Assembly (NCBI GenBank): GCA_903908495.1
Contig: CAIVSK010000162.1
Location: 1 to 37,493 of the forward strand
Reading direction: 5' to 3'
Length of the DNA stretch: 37,493 nt
Source of the DNA: Akkermansiaceae bacterium
Lineage (GTDB): Bacteria > Verrucomicrobiota > Verrucomicrobiia > Verrucomicrobiales > Akkermansiaceae
In this document: positions 1-8,067 of the stretch, one piece after another
Layout: each line of letters starts with the position of its first letter
Position numbering within the stretch: the stretch's first letter is position 1
Position numbers and translations under genes: made by a program
Notes under the pieces: model-generated
Database searches by the model: none
The model's input: the letters and a program-made list of their open reading frames with translations, nothing else
Told to the model about the DNA's origin: nothing

Positions 1-16
1 ATTGGCCATAGCGCCC

Positions 17-46
17 TTGACATGCCCGTCTCAGAGTGTTCATTGT
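17..46 (+). promoter_or_regulatory. candidate promoter of the methyltransferase gene
   Basis: A perfect TTGACA lies at 17-22, and 18 bases further on is the weak -10-like CATTGT at 41-46, which matches 3 of 6 consensus bases. If used, transcription would begin at about base 53, the A of the methyltransferase ATG, giving a leaderless message. The poor -10 makes this tentative. Confidence 0.3.
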
Positions 47-52
47 AACACC

Positions 53-1285
53 ATGAATGCGCTGCAATCAATTGAACTGTTCTCAGGTGCCGGTGGTCTT
101 GCTTTGGGTCTCCATGCCGCAGGCTTCAAGCACACGGCTCTTTATGAATGGAATCCATCCGCTGTAAAAACACTCTGCTTCAATCAGGCAATGGGCCACG
201 AAAGCTTAAAAGATTGCGAAATTATCCGAGCAGATGTACGCAATATCGATTTTCGCAGACACAAGGGAGTAGACTTGGTTGCAGGAGGTCCACCTTGTCA
301 ACCGTTTTCGATGGGTGGCAAAGCGGCAGGAATGAATGATGAAAGAGACATGTTTCCGCAAGCTGTCCGGGCAGTTTCTCAAATCCAGCCTCGTGCTTTC
401 ATTTTTGAAAATGTGAGGGGACTTTTAAGACCCGCGTTTTCCAACTACGTGGAGTTCATCCGCCTGCAAATGGAGTTCCCAAATTTCCCAATTTCAAACA
501 ATGTGTGCTGGGATCAAAATCTTGCTCGGCTTCAGCGCCACAAAGAACGACTTGGCAATGATGATTCGGATCTCCGCTATCGTGTCTACGTGCATCAAGC
601 TAATGCTGCGGATTATGGCATTCCGCAGCAGCGACATCGAGTTTTCTTCATTGGTTTCCGCTCGGATGTTGAGACCAAGTGGTCGTTTCCGAAAGCGACC
701 CACTCCGATGAATCGCTGCGCTTCAGCCAATTCGTGCAATCTGATTTTTGGCACAGAGTAGGTTTGAACCATCGGGACTATTTGGAAGATGATGATTCTT
801 CGAAAGACAAAGTGAGCACGCTTAAAGGCAGTGACCGACTAAAACTTCCTCACCTCAGCCCCTGGGTCTCACTACAAGAGGCGATCCGCGATTTGCCAAC
901 CCCGTCAAGCCAAGCCTCAAGGAAATGGCTTAATCATAACCTGCAGGACGGAGCCAGAGCCTATCCTGGCCACACGGGAAGTCCGCTTCATCGCCCCGCC
1001 AAAGCTCTAAAAGCGGGTGATCACGGTGTTCCGGGCGGTGAAAATATGATTGCTTATCCCGATGGGAAGGTTAGATATCTATCCGTCAGAGAGAGCGCTA
1101 GGGTACAAACATTCCCAGATGATTACACATTTTCAGGCAGTTGGACAGAAGCCATGAGGCAACTCGGCAATGCTGTTCCGATGGAGCTTGCAAGAATCGT
1201 AGGGGAGTCTGTGGCTAAGGCACTCATTCAAGACTCTGCCCGCGATTCCCTCCAATCCAATAATGAAGCCTTACAATCCACTTGA
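53..1285 (+). CDS. DNA (cytosine-5-)-methyltransferase of a type II restriction-modification system
   Basis: This 410-residue enzyme should transfer a methyl group from S-adenosylmethionine to carbon 5 of cytosine in the site cut by its partner endonuclease. The family motifs appear in order: motif I ELFSGAGG near residue 8 (cofactor binding), motif IV GGPPCQPFS with catalytic Cys82, motif VI ENVRG, motif VIII QQRHRVFFIGF, motif IX RESARVQTFPDDY and motif X QLGNAVP. The variable region before motif IX would recognise the target. The reading frame is open to the window edge, but ATG at 53 is preferred because motif I then sits in its usual place a few residues in. No Shine-Dalgarno sequence is seen. 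The gene overlaps the endonuclease gene by 23 bases. Its GC content is about 45-50 percent by eye, well below the rest of the window, which points to transfer. Confidence 0.95.
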   Translation: MNALQSIELFSGAGGLALGLHAAGFKHTALYEWNPSAVKTLCFNQAMGHESLKDCEIIRADVRNIDFRRHKGVDLVAGGPPCQPFSMGGKAAGMNDERDMFPQAVRAVSQIQPRAFIFENVRGLLRPAFSNYVEFIRLQMEFPNFPISNNVCWDQNLARLQRHKERLGNDDSDLRYRVYVHQANAADYGIPQQRHRVFFIGFRSDVETKWSFPKATHSDESLRFSQFVQSDFWHRVGLNHRDYLEDDDSSKDKVSTLKGSDRLKLPHLSPWVSLQEAIRDLPTPSSQASRKWLNHNLQDGARAYPGHTGSPLHRPAKALKAGDHGVPGGENMIAYPDGKVRYLSVRESARVQTFPDDYTFSGSWTEAMRQLGNAVPMELARIVGESVAKALIQDSARDSLQSNNEALQST

Positions 1286-1889
1286 GAAAGAGAACTTGGG
1301 GAGAAGTGTCACCCATTCACTAATCAATTCCGAACCGATTCCCATCAGTGCCATTAAGCGATTTGATGGTGCCGGTGTCTATGCAATTTACTACATGGGT
1401 AACTTTGATGCGTATGCGCCGATTAGTAGATGGAACAATGGGAGTAATGAACTCCACCTGCCAATTTATGTGGGCAAGGCTGTGCCGACGGGAGGGCGAA
1501 AAGGAGGGGGTGATAGCGAAGTGTCATCAAAGGGAACGGCGTTGTTCAGACGACTCGATGAACACCGAAAGTCTGTGGAGGACACATTTAATCTATCAGT
1601 CTCCGATTTTTGGTGCCGCTATCTTGTCGTCGACGACATTTGGATTCCCTTGGGAGAATCTTTGTTAATCCAGTTCTACCATCCTCTTTGGAATTCAGTG
1701 GTTGATGGTTTCGGCAACCATGATCCAGGAGGCGGACGTTACAAGGGAGCCAGACCCAGTTGGGATACTCTTCATCCGGGTAGGCACTGGGCAGACAATT
1801 GCGCGCCATCCAAAAGGTCAGAGTCGGAGATTCGGGTCAATATTGCCAAATTTTGGAGCACCTACAAAGGGCCGACGATTCCGGCTTAA
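1263..1889 (+). CDS. Eco29kI-family type II restriction endonuclease (GIY-YIG nuclease)
   Basis: This 208-residue protein carries the GIY-YIG core in the arrangement of Eco29kI, which is about 214 residues and cuts CCGCGG. The GIY element is GVYAIYY (Tyr40) and the YIG element is IYVGKA (Tyr69). An Arg97/His101 pair lies in RRLDEH, Glu132 in PLGES is the metal ligand, and Asn144 is in HPLWN. The Arg-His spacing of 4 and the Glu-Asn spacing of 12 equal those I recall for Eco29kI (R104/H108, E142/N154). A GFGNHDPG segment follows. The ATG lies inside the 3' end of the methyltransferase gene, so the two are probably translated together, methyltransferase first. The GC content is low, as in its partner. 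The family call is secure; CCGCGG specificity is inferred. Confidence 0.9.
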   Translation: MKPYNPLEKENLGRSVTHSLINSEPIPISAIKRFDGAGVYAIYYMGNFDAYAPISRWNNGSNELHLPIYVGKAVPTGGRKGGGDSEVSSKGTALFRRLDEHRKSVEDTFNLSVSDFWCRYLVVDDIWIPLGESLLIQFYHPLWNSVVDGFGNHDPGGGRYKGARPSWDTLHPGRHWADNCAPSKRSESEIRVNIAKFWSTYKGPTIPA

Positions 1890-2117
1890 GCGCTCAAGAC
1901 ACCGGATTCTACGCTGCGACTGTGGGAGCACCCAGGTTCCGGGCCGGCTTCAAGTACAAAATCAGGCCGAAGGCGAGCGAGCAATATCGTAGTTGAGGTC
2001 AGACAAACCGTCAATATTCATCTTGCATCGGGCCTCGGGCCCCCGCGTGCCGGGCGATTTGCCGGCATTCCTCGATCCGCGCTTGTCAGCGGGCGGCAAT
2101 GCGCTTCAATACCGCGC
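1890..2117 (+). other. spacer with a possible decayed Ig-like domain fragment
   Basis: No intact gene lies here. In a frame different from the endonuclease, bases about 1888-1932 read LSAQDTGFYAATVGA, which has the D-x-G-x-Y pattern of the F strand of immunoglobulin-like domains. After a frame change, about 1980-2000 reads SNIVVEV, similar to a closing strand of such domains. This may be the 3' end of a surface-protein gene broken when the restriction-modification module arrived. The match is short and could be chance. Confidence 0.2.
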
Positions 2118-3197
2118 ATGAAGAAAGATGACCGCGAGTTTTTGTTCCGCCTGCTTGAGACCCCCAGTCCGACCGGTTTTGAAATGCCGGGCCAGCAGGT
2201 GTGGGCGGAGTGGATCGGGCAGCACGCGCCGCAAGTGGCGTGCGACGCCTATGGCTCGACCTGGGCCACTCTCCCCGGCAAGTCGAAGCGCACGATCATG
2301 CTCGAAGCCCACGCCGACGAGATCGGCTACATGATCAAGCACATCGATGACAAGGGGTTCCTGCGGCTCGACCGCGTGGGCGGCTCGGACGCCGCCACCG
2401 CCAGGGGCCGCCGCCTCAGCCTGTTGGGCGACAAGGGGACGGTGTCCGGCATCATCGGCAACACCGCCATCCACCTGCGGCGCGATGAACTCGGCAGCGA
2501 AAAAGCCCCGGCCGTGCACGACCTGTGGGTCGACGTCGGCGCCTCCAACGCAGCGGAGGTCGCGGCGCTCGGCTTGCGCGTCGGCCATCCCGCGGTCTAT
2601 CAAGACGGTCCGCTCGAATTGGCGCAGCGGCGCCTGGTGAGTCGCGCTCTGGACAACCGGATCGGTGGCTACATCATCGCCCAGGTGATGAAACGCCTGG
2701 CCACATCCAAGAAGAAACCGACCTACAGCCTGGTTTGCCTCAACGCCATCCAGGAGGAAATCGGCGGCCACGGCGCGACGATGGCCACTTATCGGATCCA
2801 ACCGGAGCTGTGCATCTGCCTCGACGTCACCCATGCCACCGACACCCCCGGCCTTGATCCGGCCAAGACCGGCAGCGTCAAACTCGGCGGTGGGCCCACC
2901 CTCACCCACGGCACGGCCAACCATCCCAAAGTGGTCAAGCGCCTGCTGGAGGTTGCCGCCGCAGGCAAAATCCCGGTCCAACACGAAGCCAGCAGCCGCT
3001 TCACCGGCACCGATACCGACAAGATTTTCACCAGTCGCGAGGGGATTCCCAGCGCGCTGGTGTCGCTGCCCCTGCGCTGCATGCACTCGGTGGTCGAGAC
3101 CGCCCATCTCGATGACATCTCCCACACCATCGAACTGCTCAGCGCCTTCGTCCTGTCACTGACCGACAAGGACCAGTTCCACCAGACGCTGAAGTGA
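2118..3197 (+). CDS. M42 family metallopeptidase (glutamyl aminopeptidase type)
   Basis: This 359-residue cytoplasmic aminopeptidase is expected to remove N-terminal residues from peptides using two metal ions, usually in large tetrahedral oligomers. The ligand pattern of the family is complete: His65 and Asp67 in EAHADEIGY, bridging Asp179 in SRALDNR, the catalytic pair Glu213/Glu214 in QEEIGGHGA, Asp236 in CLDVTHATD and His323 in RCMHSVVE. The length is normal for M42. No Shine-Dalgarno sequence precedes the ATG. The stop codon overlaps the GTG start of nagZ by four bases (GTGA), so the two are probably translationally coupled. The substrate class (acidic, hydrophobic or other N-terminus) cannot be read from the sequence. 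Confidence 0.92.
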   Translation: MKKDDREFLFRLLETPSPTGFEMPGQQVWAEWIGQHAPQVACDAYGSTWATLPGKSKRTIMLEAHADEIGYMIKHIDDKGFLRLDRVGGSDAATARGRRLSLLGDKGTVSGIIGNTAIHLRRDELGSEKAPAVHDLWVDVGASNAAEVAALGLRVGHPAVYQDGPLELAQRRLVSRALDNRIGGYIIAQVMKRLATSKKKPTYSLVCLNAIQEEIGGHGATMATYRIQPELCICLDVTHATDTPGLDPAKTGSVKLGGGPTLTHGTANHPKVVKRLLEVAAAGKIPVQHEASSRFTGTDTDKIFTSREGIPSALVSLPLRCMHSVVETAHLDDISHTIELLSAFVLSLTDKDQFHQTLK

Positions 3198-4276
3198 GCA
3201 CGAGTGCCGGATCTTTGTTAGTGCTGGGGCTGGCGGGGCCTACATTGAGCGCGGCGGAGGCGGCGTTGTTCCGCAAGCTGCAGCCGGCGGGCTTCATCCT
3301 GTTTTCTCGCAACCTGGTGTCCCCGGAGCAAACCCGTGCCCTCACCGATGCGCTGCGGGATCTATCCCATCAGCAACCGATCATCGCCATCGACCAGGAA
3401 GGCGGGCGCGTCACCCGCACCAAGGAGATGGCCCCCGTGGCCCCGTCGGCACCCGCGCTGGCAGCCCGTGCAGACGCCAAAGTGACGGCGAGGGCAGGGC
3501 TGCTGACGGGCGACCTGCTGCGATTGTTAGGAGTTAACTTGAACCTGGCACCGGTGTTGGATCTGGATCACCACCCGGCAAGCCAAAACGCGCTGCGCGG
3601 GCGTTGCTGGGGCCGTGATCCGCAACGCGTGATCGATCACGCCGGCCAATGGAACCGCTGGCTGCGCAAGCGCGGCATCGCCACTTGCGCCAAGCACTTC
3701 CCCGCCGGCGGGCGCGCAGAGGCCGATCCCCACCACGAGTTGCCCGCCTCCCCCGCCACCTTGGATGAATTGATGCGCGAAGACGTGATCCCCTACACCG
3801 CCCTCATGCCGGAACTCGATGCCGTCATGCTGGGCCACATCGAGTTTCCTAACATCGATGCCGGGTTTCCCGCGTCGCTCTCGCCGCGCATCATCCGGCA
3901 CTTCCTGCGCGACCAACTCGGCTTCGACCGGCACCTGGTTCTAACCGACGATCTCGACATGGCGGCCATCACCCGCCGATACGGCCGCGGGCCGGACGCG
4001 AAACTGGCGATCGCGGCCGGCAATGATGTGGCGCTCATCTGCCACCGCAGCGACACTGCGGAAGTCGCCGCCGCCGCCATCGCCGAGTTGCCGCCCCCGC
4101 TTCTGGCCGACGCTTGGGAGCGGGTCGAGCGGCTGCGTGACAAACTCCACCGGCCGTCGCCGTGGTCCGCAGCCCAATGGCAGGCCACCTGCGCCGGGCT
4201 GGCGGCGCTGGCGGGAGAGGTGCCGGAACCGGAGTCAAACAGCGCCCTGCCTAGCAGCCCGGTCGTCGGGTATTAG
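3194..4276 (+). CDS. nagZ: beta-N-acetylhexosaminidase, glycoside hydrolase family 3 (NagZ-like)
   Basis: This 360-residue cytoplasmic enzyme should remove N-acetylglucosamine from anhydro-muropeptides during cell-wall recycling. Family 3 signatures are present: AIDQEGGRVTR at residues 65-75, KHFPAGGRAEADPHHELP at 167-184 with the catalytic loop Asp178-Pro-His180, and the nucleophile region LTDDLDMAAI at about 250-259. The usual KHFPGHG reads KHFPAGG here, a small deviation at a conserved spot. There is no signal peptide, as expected for NagZ. The start is GTG at 3194, overlapping the preceding stop by four bases. A peptidase and NagZ together fit peptide and sugar salvage, although M42 enzymes are not established partners of NagZ. 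A fragment of a PIN-domain gene begins five bases after its stop. Confidence 0.9.
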   Translation: MSTSAGSLLVLGLAGPTLSAAEAALFRKLQPAGFILFSRNLVSPEQTRALTDALRDLSHQQPIIAIDQEGGRVTRTKEMAPVAPSAPALAARADAKVTARAGLLTGDLLRLLGVNLNLAPVLDLDHHPASQNALRGRCWGRDPQRVIDHAGQWNRWLRKRGIATCAKHFPAGGRAEADPHHELPASPATLDELMREDVIPYTALMPELDAVMLGHIEFPNIDAGFPASLSPRIIRHFLRDQLGFDRHLVLTDDLDMAAITRRYGRGPDAKLAIAAGNDVALICHRSDTAEVAAAAIAELPPPLLADAWERVERLRDKLHRPSPWSAAQWQATCAGLAALAGEVPEPESNSALPSSPVVGY

Positions 4277-4281
4277 CCGCA

Positions 4282-4428
4282 ATGTTGCCGATGTCACTGG
4301 CCGATGCCTGCCTCGTGCGCATGAGTGAACTCCATGCCAAAAGCGTGGTTTCCACCTTGGATCGCGACTTCCTGATCTACCGGAAATGCCGCCGCCTCAA
4401 GATCCCGCCGCTGGCACCATTCGTTTGA
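4282..4428 (+). pseudogene. C-terminal fragment of a VapC-like PIN-domain toxin
   Basis: An open stretch of 48 codons reads MLPMSLADACLVRMSELH, then VVSTLDRDFLIYRK and IPPLAPFV before TGA. This is the typical C-terminal third of a PIN-domain ribonuclease. It holds the acidic residues of SLADACL and TLDRDF, and LADACLVRMSEL is a very common PIN sequence. The N-terminal half with the first catalytic Asp and the antitoxin gene are absent; the sequence just upstream is the end of nagZ. It is therefore most likely a toxin-antitoxin remnant left by a deletion whose junction lies at the nagZ 3' end. Expression is unlikely. Confidence 0.75.
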
Positions 4429-4513
4429 AAGCCGAACGAGAAAGCGGCTGAGAAAGCGTCCCCTGGTTACCCGTGGCGATTGGATAGAGAGCTTGGACGG
4501 GCAGAGCACCCTC

Positions 4514-5338
4514 TCACCCGCCGGGGGCAAGCGGCGTATCTGACATCCATTGGATCGCCATGTCGAATTCGGCCTGGAAACGCTCGCCCGCGCGGTCCAT
4601 GTCATGCAACACGCCGGGGATGCGGATCAATTTGTGGGGCGTGCGCGGGCCCAGCGCGTCGAGCCAGGCGGCATCATCCATCGGATCCAGACCGGCCGAG
4701 AACTGGACGACGTGCACACCTTGCAGCGCCGGGGCCAAATCGGCCAGGGCAAAAGAGTCCGGCCCGGTGGAAGGCAAACCTAGCAAGTCCTGACTGGTGA
4801 TGCCGTAGCGGCTGCGGGCGCCGGGCGCGGCGGGAAGCACGCCCATCAGATGGGGCGGGCGCTCGGGGCTGGCGGCGGCGGCCAGCGCCCATTCGGCACC
4901 GGTGGACCAACCGGTGAACCACACCGGGCAGGTGTCCGGGAGCTTGGCGCGTTGGCGCACGGCGGCCACCGCGGCGTTGAACGCCTCCACCAGTTGGGCT
5001 TGGTTGAAACTTCGGGTGTTGGCGAATTTCCGGCAATCCCAGCCGCCGACCGCATAACCGGCACCGGCTGCGTGCAAGGCGATGGGTTCCTCCCATTGCC
5101 CGGACCAGCCGCCGTCACCGGTGGCGACGATGAGGACGCCCCTGGGATTGGCGGCCGGATAATAGGTGGTTTGGAACGCGCCGGTGGACAGTTGCAGCGG
5201 CAGGACCTCGGCCTTGGTGCTGGAATAACCGCGGGGCATCAAAAGGTGCCAGATGAACCAGCCGATCGGCAACAACAGCAGTAACTGGATGACAAGAAAC
5301 ACGCGCCGCAGCAGCAACTTCCATTTCGAGGCTATCAT
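4514..5338 (-). CDS. VirJ/AcvB-like alpha/beta-hydrolase, probable aminoacyl-phosphatidylglycerol hydrolase
   Basis: This 274-residue protein has an N-terminal membrane anchor (about residues 12-33) followed by a periplasmic hydrolase domain of the bacterial VirJ type. VLIVATGDGGWSGQWE at 68-83 is the family hallmark. The nucleophile Ser145 sits in TGWSTGAEWA, and probable acid and base are Asp218 in SAGLDPMDD and His245 in PGVLHDMD. The start ATG at 5338 was chosen because it overlaps the mprF stop as ATGA and gives a clean anchor; upstream in-frame starts lie inside mprF. In Agrobacterium and Rhizobium, AcvB (whose C-terminal half resembles VirJ) hydrolyses lysyl-phosphatidylglycerol made by the MprF-like LpiA and is encoded beside it. 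The same pairing here supports that role. This protein has only the VirJ-sized half. Confidence 0.85.
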   Translation of the reverse strand: MIASKWKLLLRRVFLVIQLLLLLPIGWFIWHLLMPRGYSSTKAEVLPLQLSTGAFQTTYYPAANPRGVLIVATGDGGWSGQWEEPIALHAAGAGYAVGGWDCRKFANTRSFNQAQLVEAFNAAVAAVRQRAKLPDTCPVWFTGWSTGAEWALAAAASPERPPHLMGVLPAAPGARSRYGITSQDLLGLPSTGPDSFALADLAPALQGVHVVQFSAGLDPMDDAAWLDALGPRTPHKLIRIPGVLHDMDRAGERFQAEFDMAIQWMSDTPLAPGG

Positions 5339-7929
5339 GTTAGGGGTGGAGTGGGTTGGGATTCGGGCTCCGGGCCGACGCGCGGTTTGCGAGAGCGCAA
5401 CGACGGTTTGCCGATGAGCGTGGTGATGTCCAATATCACCGCGGGCAAGTCCCACGCTTTTGATAGTGCAAGGTAACGCGGCTGCCACACCGGCTGGAAC
5501 TTGCTTTTCCAGGCGCGCAGGCCGTTGAAGTTGTAGAACGCCTCGCCGCGGTCATAGATCAAGCCGCCGATACGGGACCACAGCGGCGCGAACTGGCGGG
5601 CGGCCAAGCCGGACAACGGTGCCATGCCTAGATCGAACCAGTGATAGCCTTGTTGTTTGCCCCACAGCATCAGTTGCACGAACAGGCAGTCCATCACACC
5701 GTTAGGCGCATCGGGAAAATGCCGCATCAGGTCGGTGGACAATTCGTCCTTGCCGTTGCCCGGCCACACGTTGCCGAAGGCCACCACCCGGTCGGCGACA
5801 ATGAGCACGGCCACCGGCAACCGGCACAGGTAAGCATCGTCGAATCTACCTAACGAAAACCCCTTCTCGCGGGCGTTGTGGTGGGCGAGCCAGGCGTCGG
5901 AAATCGCACGCAGCTCATCGATGCGGGCGGTGACTTGCGGGGGTTGCCAGATTTCGAAGCGCCAGCCCTCGCGCTCCATCCGGTTGAGCACCTTGCGGAA
6001 TTTCTTCAATTCGCCCGACGCCAGGTCAAACGTGTCGAGCGGCACCATCGCTTCCTCGCCGAGCTTGTAGACGCGCAATCCCATTTCCACACAGATCGGG
6101 ATGAGGGCGGCACTTACTTGATAGAACGCGACCCGCCTGCCCTCGTCCTGGGCCTGCTCGGCAAAGCGCCAGTAGAGGCCCTCGAATTTTTCCTCATCGC
6201 CGACCGGATCGGCCAGCGCCACCCGGGTGCGGCCCTGATCGCCATACATCAGGAACGCGCTTTGGTCGTAATTGAACAGGAATTGCTTGTCCCCCACCAA
6301 CGCCAGGGCGCTGCTGCAGCGGGCCGAGTGCGCCACCAACTCGGCGATTTTCGCCAGATCGGGTTGCGGGTTCGGGGCCCGCGGCGGGGCCGGCCGCAGC
6401 CACTGGGTCAGCGCCACCAACAGCATGATGAGGGCACTGCCAGCCATGCCGCGCAGCAAGCGGGCGGCGTCGTTTTCAAATGAATACTGCCACCACAGGT
6501 CCGCCTCGTAGCCGACATGACGGCTGGTGTAGAAGCCGAACCACATGGACACGCCGACGATGGATAGAATCAGGGCCCACCACTGCGGGGTGAAGCGGCG
6601 GGTCCAAATAGCGGCGTGGCGATGGAACTTGGCGCGGAACGGCAGCAACGCGCCCAGAAACACGCATAACACCAACGCTTCCTCCCAATCGAAGCCTTTA
6701 AGCAGGGAAAACACCACCCCGCCGCCGGCCATCAGCACGGCAATCCACCATGCGGCATACACCCGCCGCAACAAGCCGTTAGCCACAATGATCATGATCG
6801 CCCCCACGATGCTTGATAGAAAATGCGAGGCCTCGACAAATGGCAGCGGTATGAATTCTTCCAACAGAATCCGCCGGCTCGCCTCCATCGGAGTGGTTGC
6901 CGAGAGCATCAGCACGAAGCCGCCCGCCAGCGCGCTCATGCCCGCCAGCCGCGGCGCGATGGCCGACCAGGCGCGGGCGGTGCCGTCGACGGTGATTTTG
7001 GCCCAGTGGCGTTTGCGCCAGATTTCACGCGCACCCACGGCAGCCACCGCGATGAGAAACGGGATGAGATAATAGATGAGCCGGTACGTCAGCAACGCCC
7101 CGGCAATCATCGGGGCGGGCATCATGCCAGCGGCCAATTTGCTGATGGACAACTCCATCACACCCACCCCGCCGGGCACCTGACTGGCCGCGCCGAGGGC
7201 CTGGCCGACGGCGGTGGCCGCGAGAAACGCCAGCGTGGAGACGGCCTGCGGCAGAAACACCCGCAGCGCCAGGCCGGCGAACAACCAGTCGAGCGCCGAC
7301 ACGAACAAGGTCGCCATTAGAATGCCAAAGGGCGGCAAAAAATCCAGTTTGCGGCCACGCCAACCGGTGATGGAGAGGGCGACGAGCCCGCCACAGGACA
7401 GCAGCAGCAGGGATCCGATGGTGCGGCCCGCCGCCTCCGGCAACCATGGCAGGTCCGGCGGCGCACTGAACAGCAGGACGCCCGCCAGCAGCGCGTGGCC
7501 GAGCCAGCCGGCAACCAGCAGGAAACCGGTGAGTCTGGCGATCTCCGCGCCGCCCAGTCCCAGATTGCCATAAAATCGCATGCGAATGGTGCCCCCACCC
7601 AACACGGTGCCCCCACCATTCATGCTGAAGGAACTCGCGATCAATGCGGTGCCGAGCACCTGGCCGAGCGGCAAATCCCGCTTCAACCAGCGCAGTGCCA
7701 CCAAATCCAGCGACGCGTTGAGCAGCAAACTCACGGCGGTTAGACCGAGCGCGATCGCCAGATGCCGCGGCCCGATGCGCAGCAGGGCCGCGTTGATGTC
7801 GGACACATGGATGCCGCCCCATTCCCGATACAAGGAGATCACGGCAATAACCAGCAACGCCAGCCACGCAAACGGCAGCAGCGTCGCGAACAGACGTTTG
7901 ACTTTCTCAAAATGAAGCGAGTGAACCAT
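5335..7929 (-). CDS. mprF: bifunctional aminoacyl-phosphatidylglycerol synthase/flippase MprF
   Basis: This 864-residue membrane protein is predicted to transfer lysine or alanine from aminoacyl-tRNA to phosphatidylglycerol and flip the product outward, lowering envelope charge and giving resistance to cationic peptides or acid. The N-terminal part up to about residue 530 is a chain of hydrophobic segments containing the flippase-type [18 protein letters not shown] and [10 protein letters not shown] stretches. The C-terminal soluble synthase domain (DUF2156, about 535-830) contains [45 protein letters not shown] and [10 protein letters not shown]. The length is usual for MprF. The start at 7929 (MVHSLHFEK) is preferred over upstream frames because those run into the trpB leader; AAGG lies five bases before it. 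Its stop overlaps the VirJ-like gene. Lysine or alanine specificity is not readable from sequence. Confidence 0.93.
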   Translation of the reverse strand: MVHSLHFEKVKRLFATLLPFAWLALLVIAVISLYREWGGIHVSDINAALLRIGPRHLAIALGLTAVSLLLNASLDLVALRWLKRDLPLGQVLGTALIASSFSMNGGGTVLGGGTIRMRFYGNLGLGGAEIARLTGFLLVAGWLGHALLAGVLLFSAPPDLPWLPEAAGRTIGSLLLLSCGGLVALSITGWRGRKLDFLPPFGILMATLFVSALDWLFAGLALRVFLPQAVSTLAFLAATAVGQALGAASQVPGGVGVMELSISKLAAGMMPAPMIAGALLTYRLIYYLIPFLIAVAAVGAREIWRKRHWAKITVDGTARAWSAIAPRLAGMSALAGGFVLMLSATTPMEASRRILLEEFIPLPFVEASHFLSSIVGAIMIIVANGLLRRVYAAWWIAVLMAGGGVVFSLLKGFDWEEALVLCVFLGALLPFRAKFHRHAAIWTRRFTPQWWALILSIVGVSMWFGFYTSRHVGYEADLWWQYSFENDAARLLRGMAGSALIMLLVALTQWLRPAPPRAPNPQPDLAKIAELVAHSARCSSALALVGDKQFLFNYDQSAFLMYGDQGRTRVALADPVGDEEKFEGLYWRFAEQAQDEGRRVAFYQVSAALIPICVEMGLRVYKLGEEAMVPLDTFDLASGELKKFRKVLNRMEREGWRFEIWQPPQVTARIDELRAISDAWLAHHNAREKGFSLGRFDDAYLCRLPVAVLIVADRVVAFGNVWPGNGKDELSTDLMRHFPDAPNGVMDCLFVQLMLWGKQQGYHWFDLGMAPLSGLAARQFAPLWSRIGGLIYDRGEAFYNFNGLRAWKSKFQPVWQPRYLALSKAWDLPAVILDITTLIGKPSLRSRKPRVGPEPESQPTPPLT

Positions 7930-8011
7930 GCCTTGAACCCATTCTGCAACCACCGGCAGGCGCAAGGAACTAAACCCAATCCCGCCACCGGTACAGCACA
8001 AAAGCGGCCCC

Positions 8012-8040
8012 TTGACAGGCGGGGGCGCAAATGCCAAAAC
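8012..8040 (+). promoter_or_regulatory. candidate sigma-70 promoter of trpB
   Basis: In the 138-base gap between the divergent mprF and trpB genes there is a perfect TTGACA at 8012-8017. After a 17-base spacer comes CAAAAC at 8035-8040, a weak -10 with 3 of 6 matches. A start near 8047 would leave about 20 bases of leader before the trpB ATG at 8068. No trp leader peptide or attenuator hairpin is visible. Confidence 0.4.
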
Positions 8041-8067
8041 CGCGTGCACGTTAGCCAAGCCACCGCC

